Of a stretch of 64,000 bases of DNA, positions 56,068-64,000 are shown in pieces. The translations under genes and the position numbers were made by a program. Each line of letters starts with the position of its first letter. The first letter of the stretch is position 1. The DNA is from Parapristionchus giblindavisi (lineage: Eukaryota > Nematoda > Chromadorea > Rhabditida > Diplogasteridae): positions 558,001 through 622,000 of the forward strand of contig CALSFV010000259.1 of the NCBI GenBank assembly GCA_943737045.1, in the 5' to 3' direction. The notes below the pieces were generated by a model. That model was not told the DNA's origin. It did no database searches and was given only the letters and a program-made list of their open reading frames with translations.

Positions 56068-57367
56068 AGAATCGCAATCAATATGTACATGATACCGTAG
56101 CAACTATTAATGAACACACCCTTGTTAAGTTGACGTCCCTCATCCCATCATCTATTCAATATCTATACAAGTTGTCGTCATTCATATATTAATCACTCCC
56201 ACTTCCTTTTTATTCGTATTCTTCTGCTTCTGCTTCGCATCTTCGATAAAGCAATGGTTGTAAAGACGTTTTGGGACTGTCGTATAATTTGTGGGTTGCA
56301 AGTATGGAGTCGATAAGCGGAGACAAATACGACAGGACACATTCGTTTGAGTTAATTGTGTAGTTTGTCTTTCGAATGATTCACGGCCATTAAAAACTCA
56401 TCTACACAACCATGAGAAATGCACAGAATATCGACAGTGAAATTTGAATATGCACGACATCTGATAAGCATGAAATGAATTTTATATATGTGTTTATTCG
56501 GATTACTATATTATAAAATATATGTACATACTTTATGATAAATAGAACTGAATAGTTCTCAATTGGTTTCTCAATTCTCGCAAGATCATGTCGAGTAAGA
56601 CTCCACTATAGTGTTTCAATGGTGTAATAACGGGCATGGAGCTTGCTGAGGAGCTATTGTCTAGACATGAACTTCCGTGGGATAATCGAAACAAACGAAT
56701 GAAACAGGAAAGACCGTGCGAAAGTTTTTTTTAAATTTCGAGTAGTTTCGAATCGGGCTCATAATTATGTATAGCAATAATTATGCTTTCGAGCGGTAAC
56801 ATTAAAGGCAAATTCCATCTGTTGTCTTTATTGGCTGAGTCACTAACATAAATTTTTGCAATCTATAATATGTGATATAAAGTACATAAAATATTCATAA
56901 AATATTGATTACTTAAAATCTAATCTGTCGATTAGATTGGATATTATGTAAACAATATCTCGTGACTATTTTCGCCTTCATTAATCTAGGTAAAATTTCT
57001 TTTGTTTTAAATTCTCCCGATTTTCATTCTCGATCAATTAACTTCATCTGATTGCTTATTCTTATCGATATATTCTACAGTAACGATTAGTAGTTTGTTT
57101 ACAATATCACAACGAATTATAGAAGTCCGGACGAGAACAGTGCCGGCTTAAATGGCGCAGATTGGAGGCTGATTTATAATATTGTGTGGATAATAATACT
57201 TTGAAATTACGCTTTTTCTGACCATGATAATAAATTAATCATTTAGTAGTGATTAACGATCGATAATAATTAACAATGTAAATTAAACTTACTTTCATTC
57301 AAATGATCATCAATTTCATTCTTTTCGCTCTTGCTCATTTACTTCGGCTTATTCTTGCCAATACATA
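56068..57367. other. Intergenic, AT-rich
   Basis: No gene recognised. Contains the 3' region of the second secreted gene. Nothing repeated is evident until the foldback element begins. Confidence 0.45.
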
Positions 57368-58391
57368 TGAGGCCGTTTGCGTAAGAATCGACTAATATCA
57401 GTGAAATCTGGCACAGTCAAAAAATCAAAATTTGTTGATTGGGGTTCTCAAGGGTGCTGATGACGATGCTCATGTTCATTTTGCACCTATATCCACCGTT
57501 GAGGCCAGACGACGTCGCGTTGAAATAGCATTTTTAGTCATTTCTCTTCACACGATGATGCCAAAATTTCCAGACTATACCCTCCGGGGCAGAATTCGAT
57601 GGCGATCACGCCTGTCTAATTCATTTTTCGTGAAAAAGTTTCAGAAATTTTGAAAAATGGAATTTCTCTTAAAAACAAAAGTGTATTTTGCTTGATACAA
57701 AGATCGGACCGGAATGACTTCAGGACCCCGTAGAAAAAATTTCAGCCAATTTGCTCCCGCGAAATTCGAGAAAATCAAGTTTAAGCGTAGTCATTTTGCC
57801 GTTGAAGTGGAGGCAAGAGGCGAGAGAGTGTGTTGGTGCGAGAGAGCAGAGAGGCAGGTGAGGCGACATGGGAAGGAAGGGGGGGGGTGGAAGTGGTTGC
57901 TTCCCTTCAACTTTCTCTGCTCTCTCACACCACCACACTCTCTCGCCTCTTGCCTTTTATTTCAACGGCAAAATGACGACACTTAAAGTTGATTTTCTCG
58001 AATTTCGCGGGAGCAAATTGGCTGAAATTTTTTCTATGTGGTCATGAAGTCATTCCGGTCCGATCTGTGTATCAAGCAAAATACACTTTTGCCTTTTAAG
58101 AGAAATTCCATTTTTCAAAATTCCTGAAATTTTTTCACGAAAAATGAATTAGACAGGTGTGATCGCCATCGAATTCTGCCCCGGAGGGGATAGTCACCAA
58201 ATTTTAGCATCATCGTGTGACGAGAAATGACTAAAAACGCTATTTCAACGCGACGTCGTCTAGCCTCAGCGGTGGCTCTAGGTGCAAAATGAACATGCGC
58301 ATCGTCATCAGCACCCTTGAGAACCCCAAACAACAAATTTTGATTTTTTGACTGTGCCGGCACTTAGTCGAGTCTTACGCAAACGGCCTCA
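57368..58391. mobile_element. 1,024 bp foldback element G1, copy 2
   Basis: Same length and nearly the same sequence as 22,886-23,909, with the same TGAGGCCGTTTGCG termini flanked by TA. Only scattered differences are visible, so the two are recent relatives. Mirrored frames with GADDDAHVHFAP occur in both arms by symmetry. It ends 15 bp before the next foldback element. Confidence 0.85.
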
Positions 58392-58406
58392 TATATCATA
58401 AATGTA

Positions 58407-60125
58407 TATCACGCGTGTCGCGTAAGGATCGAGACAAAATCGTGGGGTGTCCGGACAAAATATAACCCCTATTGTATTTACTATTTTTGGATAGCCCTGA
58501 CAGTGCCGGAGAAGATAGCGTTTCGATTTTTTGTCTAAGATCAATTTTGACGAAGATAGACGTCGTTGACTGTCGGAATGTGTGGAAAAGTGTTGACTTT
58601 CACCCGCAATAGCTCGCTTTGGAACGGAAATAGCGAAAATATCACAGAGACATAAATTGTAGAGAATTTTCAGGAGAATCGAAATAACACAAGCAGAAAT
58701 TACAAAATCGATTTTTCATCAGCTTCTGTGGCGGAAAGCTGACGTTTGCACAGCAAATCATAAGTGCAATTTTTTATTGGCTTAGATGATAGATATTGTG
58801 AAGACGCATCGATTGATATATACTTTATGGGGTCGAATCGTGACCGCAATATGAGTTTTTTCCAAAAAAACGAGTCTCAAATCCCGGACTTAGCCGATTT
58901 CTGGCTCGAGAGATGGAAGGATCACTTTGATCTACCCACTCGTCTCTCGCTGATCTATGATATTTCCTGGTATTTCTGTACATTGAACTCGAAAAAAGCA
59001 AAGAAATAAATGAAAAGCATAACTAAACCCAAATTCAAAGAAGGAATTAGCATGTAAACAATGGAAATATAAACAAACAACAATCTATATATCAAAAATG
59101 GAGTTTCTTCCGGCTGCGATAGTCTCTCGAAGGAAACCCTCCTCATCCTGCTTATCAGTGATAATCTCATCAAATTCGTCTTCGTCCTCTTCCTCATTCT
59201 CCTCCTCAAAGACATCATCTTCCATCTCCGAAACAGACTCCGACTCGTTTCGTCTTCTCTTGCGAGTGTTTTTCGTATTTGAAGCAGTGCTCGATCGAGT
59301 GTTTCTAGTGCTAGTGCTAGTGCTGCAACATGTTTTTTTAGGATTCTGAACGGCGCATGCGATAACTCTTCCAGATCCGGGTATACGGGCTTTAGGGCGG
59401 TGGTATTCCCAACGAAAAAGGAGAAATTCCAGATGATTCTGGCAAATCAGTCGATCGAAATTGGAATCCTGAAATTGGATTAATGAACAGGGGTAATCTA
59501 ACCATGATACCTCTGTCGAGGAATCTATCACTTCGCCATTCGCACGAATAAACAGAAGCTCCAAAATGGAAGTACATCCGAAAAGATCAGGATCCGAGTG
59601 GGTAGATCAAAGTGATCCTTCCATCTCTCGAGCCAGAAATCGGCTAAGTCCGGGATTTCAGACTCGTTTTTTTTTGAAAAAAACTCATATTGCGGTCACG
59701 ATTCGACCCCATAAAGTATATATCAATCGATGCGTCCTCACAATATCTATCATCTAAGCCAATAAAAAATTGCACTTATGATTTGCTGTGCAAACGTCAG
59801 CTTTCCGCCACAGAAGCTGGAGAAAAATCGATTTTGTAATTTCAGCTAGTGTTATTTCGATTCTCCTGAAAATTCTCTACAATTTATGTCTCTGTGATAT
59901 TTTCGCTATTCCCATTCCAAACCGAGCTATTGCGGGTGAAAGTCAAGACGTTTCCACAAATTCCGACAGTCAACGGCGTCTATCTTCGTTAAAATTGACC
60001 TTAGACAAAAAATCGAAACGCTATCTTCTCCGGCACTGTCAGGGCTATCCAAAAATTATTTAAACCAAATTTTCATTTTTTCATTGTCCGGTAGTTGTAT
60101 CGATCCTTACGCGACACGCGTGATA
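58407..60125. mobile_element. 1,719 bp foldback element with internal ORF
   Basis: Inverted termini TATCACGCGTGTCGCGTAAG, flanked by TA on both sides. Arms pair for about 550 bp (58,407-58,960 with 59,590-60,125), with small differences including a poly-A length change. The central unpaired region of about 600 bp carries a minus-strand open frame. TA flanks point to Tc1/mariner-type mobilisation, but no DDE catalytic block was found. Confidence 0.8.
59085..59564 (-). CDS. ORF in the foldback loop, acidic C-terminal half
   Basis: About 159 codons, unrecognised; no in-phase ATG marks the start, since the frame opens from a stop upstream near 59,600. The first half is protein-like (LELLFIRANGEVIDSS, then SWLDYPCSLIQFQDSNFDRLIC and FRWEYHRPKARIPGSG). 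The second half is a basic patch (NTRKRRRNE) followed by a strongly acidic run (EEENEEEDEDEFDE). The basic-acidic pattern is common in nuclear proteins (inference). In the adjoining arm a further protein-like stretch (DLADFWLERWKDHFDLPTR) reads in another frame, so the original gene has probably suffered frameshifts or is spliced. It may be a captured host fragment or a transposon accessory protein. Confidence 0.4.
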   Translation of the reverse strand: MELLFIRANGEVIDSSTEVSWLDYPCSLIQFQDSNFDRLICQNHLEFLLFRWEYHRPKARIPGSGRVIACAVQNPKKTCCSTSTSTRNTRSSTASNTKNTRKRRRNESESVSEMEDDVFEEENEEEDEDEFDEIITDKQDEEGFLRETIAAGRNSIFDI

Positions 60126-60450
60126 TAATCCCTTTTTAAAGCAGAGATGCAGAGCAATGCTAATAAATGTATGGTCTGTTTTTGTGTTGAGTCACAATTT
60201 TCGTTTTAAATGAGTTAATAAAAGGCCAAATGACATAAAAAATATGTGTGATACACACTAGAAACGAGCATATTATCATGAAACAGGTGGAGCGGACACA
60301 TACGTCAGAAAATTATTATGGTTTCTTTGAACGGGAAATCATTTCAAAGTGTTTCTTTGACTGTTTCAACTTTCGTTTTTACTACTTTTCGATTTCTAAT
60401 TCCTTTGAAATTTTCTTTTTTGCCTTTTATTCATCAATTAATTTTTGAAG

Positions 60451-60734
60451 ATGTCAAAGAAAAAGCATATTTTCGCGCATCAACTGATCATTATATTTCT
60501 GACATCAATATTGATCAATAAAGCCACCGCAATCATCATTAATAACAATATTCTTCATAGAGCTATGTTAAGAAATGTACGTTTCAAACATTATAAGAAT
60601 AAACATTTTTTAAAGATATTTTATTTTTAAAGATGCTAAATGCGAGAAATCGAATAATCGTGGCAATTGAACCAGAAATGACACACGAGCAATCATATCG
60701 AATTCGAGGATATTCAAGGATTCGAAGAATTTGA
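60451..60734 (+). CDS. Possible short secreted peptide precursor
   Basis: Two exons (60,451-60,576 and 60,633-60,734) with a GTACGT donor, a TTTTTAAAG acceptor and matching phase give about 75 aa. The first exon reads as a signal peptide (basic start MSKKK, hydrophobic LIIIFLTSILI, then NKATA). The second ends with a basic segment (RIRGYSRIRRI). Size and layout suit a neuropeptide-like or antimicrobial-like precursor, but no family motif is recognised and the sequence is AT-rich, so chance is possible. Confidence 0.4.
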
Positions 60735-61370
60735 ATCTTGAATACAATTTGAGCACCAATGTTCATTCAAATCATGATCAACGGGATTTGTATTCGATTA
60801 TATTTTAATATTAAATTAATATTATTAATAGATGTACTATATATCATCTTTTGTAATAAAGGTAGTATATCTCTATCGAATAGTATTTTTAAGTTCAATT
60901 TTGGCCGTTGGAACTTCCTGATATGTGTTCTCAATTTGGTTATTTTTGGAATCTCCCTGTTCAATTTCGTTCTTAGGGACACTTTCATAACATCTGCTCA
61001 TTGTCTACATCGATCTGAGATTGAGAGAGGGAATAGAGTGCCTGAAATTTATATTTAGTCGAGAACGCTTTGAAAAGTTTACTGGCGTTGTTAAAATTGG
61101 ACATCTCAGATTCGGGATAACTTTTACTTTACAAGATTAGAGAAATTATTTATTACAATCAATAATGGAAAAAATATATCAAATGAGTTTATTTTGATGA
61201 CATTTCAATTTTAGAAACTTTCTATTTGAACTGTCTAACAATAAGCATTTCTACATTATTTTTACGAAACGAAAAAAGAGTAGAAAACAATGCACAAGTA
61301 GCACTATTGAATCACTCTCTAATTTCTAGCTTGGTGAGTATGACAGAGAAATATATGAGCGGAGACGTGC
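60735..61370. other. Intergenic, AT-rich
   Basis: No gene recognised; a hydrophobic 99-codon frame at 60,759-61,058 is compatible with AT-rich chance sequence. Confidence 0.4.
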
Positions 61371-61442
61371 GGCTGAGTGGTCTAGTGGTATGATTCTCGC
61401 TTAGGGTGCGAGAGGTCCCGGGTTCAATCCCCGGCTCAGCCC
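61371..61442 (+). tRNA. tRNA-Pro (anticodon AGG)
   Basis: A full cloverleaf: acceptor GGCTGAG pairs with CTCAGCC, followed by discriminator C. The A box is TGGTCTAGTGGTA, the anticodon stem TCTCGC/GCGAGA encloses the loop TTAGGGT (anticodon AGG), and the B box GGTTCAATCCC lies in a T stem CCGGG/CCCGG. There is no intron, and the 72 nt length is normal. This is the only canonical tRNA gene found here; the other tRNA-like modules lack such pairing. A T-rich stretch (CTTTTATTCC) follows as a likely pol III terminator. Confidence 0.97.
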
Positions 61443-63548
61443 AAATCTTTTATTCCATTGAATTTCAGGAATGATTAATTTTTTTAAATATAAATCGTGA
61501 CTTTTTGATACATGATTTTTTCATAATGCACATGATGAAATAAAGATAGATATTGAAAAATGTTTGCTGTTGTTATCGATAGTGTTCTTGTTTGGGAATT
61601 AGTGAAATATCTCAAAATGTATCTCACTGTATAATCTATATTCTTCAAGCTTTCGTCGTACTTATTTTGCTTCATAATTCTTGAGGAAGTGATAATGTTG
61701 CTATGATTTATGATTGCAACTGTTTTGCATTAATGCGTAGTTAGCTCCTTCCTATTATTTTTGCAAATTTTCCATTCTGTATAATAGGATTTCGAAGAAT
61801 GATTGAAAAAAAAAACTATGCCAAAAGCAAGAACCATAAAAGAATTCTAACGGCGGAGGAGCGGTATCGTATCTTTTGCTCAGTGGACCGTTCAATATAT
61901 GGGTCTTGTTTAGCTTCATAGTCTACATATCAATGAAAAATGTCTTCCATCTATTATAGAAAAAAACTATATGGCGAACACCACTCGAGCCGTTGTAGCT
62001 TGCTATGGGCGGAAAGGTATTGCTGGTCATAGTATTCCAGTCATAATTATGATAGTGCCTCCTAGTTCAGGACTCTTTCAATGATAACACTGTCGCATAT
62101 CCTCTGTGGAATAAAGACTTTTGCGGATTGGTCTAATATGAACTACATAGAATAACATGCAAAAATCTGAGACCATTATGAAAGAATAAATATGGTACAT
62201 GATCTGTACTAAGAGCCTAAAAACAATAATCAATATATTCAGTGGCACAAAAATAGTCTAAGATTTTCAAAGAATTGTTTGTTTTCAACTTACATTTTCA
62301 TTCACCACTTAAATAAGACCGTCTCCAGCTAACTTGCACGCTGCCGTGCACTCTCCTTGTTAAAAAACCCTTGAACGGTGTGATACTTTTCAATAACCTG
62401 TACTGGACGTCGAGTCCTCGAATAGAAATATAAATATAACTTTTCGACCTCCGAGAGATTTCATTTCTCTGAGGATGTCATGTCAAACAAAGAGAACTTG
62501 AACGGTTGCGATGCCTAGTTAATTACATGAGCACGAGTAAGAGTTAGAAGATAATTGGTTGAATCCCGTTTGCGGTCAAATCCTTACTTGATCCTTGTGT
62601 GACAGCGTTTAATTGCTAATTATATCACATTTTAATCTTTATCAACGTTGTTCATTTATTATGTACATATGTCGCTTCGGTTACATAGAATTCACTGTTT
62701 TTACAACTGCTATCAGTACCAATTCATCTTTACTTGTTAATAATTCGATTGTTTTCATTCTGAATATCCGGCATTGTTAGTACAGTGTTGATGTTCGCTA
62801 AAAGGTGTTCTAATTGGATTTCTCTAGAGATAAAGTGTGATAAGAAGACGTGATTGAGCAGAGTTCAGAAATGATAAAGGAGATAGACAACGGAAATGTT
62901 GATCTTTTGTTCTATCGTAGACTACAGACAATATACCGATACAAAGAAAAAAATATTGAGATATTTCAAAAAAGAAGAAATGACTCGTCATTTAAATAAC
63001 ACGCTATCGCCTTGTTCTCTGACAACATTGAGTCTGTTGACTAATGCTTCTCTCTATTAATAATAAGTCATATGTGACTCAATTTTAACTCTGGACTTTC
63101 GCAAACATAAAAACAGAGAGAGAGCGGGGCCACAGGGGACAGTAATCTTTTATTCCTATGGCCATTGATTTTTAGGGTAGACACACCTTCTTCCGCTAGG
63201 TAGGAAGCATTCCTGACACCTTTTGGTATCAACTCTTATCACTTCTATCACTGATCCTACTAATCTTTCTGATCCCTTTCTTGTGCTCTTCTTCTCGGCC
63301 ACAATCATCATTCTTTCGCATAGTCATTCTTTATTTGCATGATTTAAAAAAATGATGGTGATTTTTCATTTAAATATTAATTGTACATTTATTCTATTAT
63401 ACAAGTTAATCTATCGTCGAATAAGCAATCATTACTCTCGTAATCGTCATAAGCACTCAAAGTATTTTGGTTCTGCGCCCAGTCATCCCCACTTCCTCTT
63501 CATTCCTATTTCAGTGACTTTTACGTAAGACCCATTCCATTTTCAGTC
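61443..63548. other. Intergenic, no gene recognised
   Basis: AT-rich sequence. Around 62,510-62,590 there is a weak tRNA-like or SINE-like trace (GGTTGAATCCCGTTTGCGG) resembling the one at 41,250. No coding evidence. Confidence 0.45.
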
Positions 63549-64000
63549 ATGGACTATTCCCTGCTCATATATGTTCTACCCATCGTCATCGCCACCTATT
63601 ATGTATGCTGATACTTATTTTAATATCGCCAAAATTAAAATCGCCAAAATCATTTGAAAATAGCTGATCCATATCAGAACGACAAATTGTATTTATTACA
63701 CTTCCGTCCACCATAAAAGAACTTATCTGTGATTTTGCCTACATAAGACATTCATTTATCGAGAGAACTTAAAAATAAATTATTATTTTGAAAATGTTTA
63801 TTTGAATTCAGTATTTCTGCGATGCAACTGGCAGCCAAGACATCTCCACCATTGCTATCAATTCGGACCCAAAACTATTGAATACCATTGAAGAGCTCGT
63901 CAAAGCAGTAAATTACATCATAATCATTACTATGTCATTGACATATCGCATTTTATACAATTATAATACTATCATCAGCCGCAGTGGTCAATCTTGACGA
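63549..64000 (+). CDS. Unrecognised membrane-anchored or secreted protein, 5' end
   Basis: TTTTCAG two bases before the ATG suggests spliced-leader addition. Exons 63,549-63,602 and 63,812-63,907, plus the start of a third at about 63,979, join in phase. The N-terminus MDYSLLIYVLPIVIATYY is a hydrophobic signal or anchor, followed by FCDATGSQDISTIAINSD and an amphipathic LLNTIEELVKA. The gene runs off the window and its family cannot be told. Confidence 0.6.

Noticed and set aside
57714..57986. 90-codon frame with mirrored partner on the other strand
   Set aside because: Lies in the paired arms of the 1,024 bp foldback; the openness is duplicated by symmetry, and both copies carry it only because the element is recent.
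62510..62600. Second tRNA near the right edge
   Set aside because: Only a B-box-like GGTTGAATCCC is visible; no acceptor stem or anticodon arm forms.

Overview
This window looks like nuclear DNA of a free-living nematode. A diplogastrid (Pristionchus-like) or related rhabditid is my guess, made from style and not from a database match. The genes have many short exons, compact introns with strong TTTCAG-type acceptors, and start codons just downstream of acceptor-like sites that suggest spliced-leader addition. Introns carry sense-strand GATCTTT runs. No bacterial-style operon, origin or CRISPR array is present.

Layout. Positions 1-11,600 are repeat-dominated: a degenerate tandem array built on CTACAGTAATC, a 2.85 kb tandem duplication, hAT-like and Tc1/mariner-like elements, and several foldback (long inverted repeat) elements. 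Positions 11,646-14,622 (minus strand) hold four in-phase exons encoding the N-terminus of glycogen synthase; the catalytic exons are not in the 11.6 kb that follows. Positions 15,300-26,250 are another mobile-element field: small TIR elements, a foldback with tRNA-like arms, a 26-G run, and a 5.4 kb palindrome (19,774-25,137) with minisatellites in its arms, an exon-like segment in its loop and a later 1,024 bp insertion in one arm.

Positions 26,815-33,318 (plus) encode a chromodomain plus pre-SET/SET/post-SET protein of the SUV39 type, reconstructed as 23 exons and about 928 aa. Positions 38,633-49,070 (plus) encode a cytosolic purine 5'-nucleotidase of the NT5C2 type, with two alternative first exons and a non-autonomous hAT-like element in the long first intron. 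Positions 50,192-56,067 (plus) hold two secreted cysteine-rich paralogues in tandem; the second has a GC-AG intron. Two abutting foldback elements (57,368-60,125) follow, the second carrying an unusual ORF. Then come a possible short secreted peptide gene (60,451), a tRNA-Pro(AGG) at 61,371, and the first exons of an unrecognised gene at the right edge.

The protein genes do not form one pathway: they are chromatin silencing, nucleotide turnover, glycogen synthesis and secretion. The most unusual content is in the repeats: foldback elements with pol III-like boxes in both arms, a palindrome with an exon-like loop, and the heptamer TACNGTA recurring in arrays of otherwise unrelated sequence, including a coding one. 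All exon models were read by eye from splice sites and reading frame; no alignment was run.
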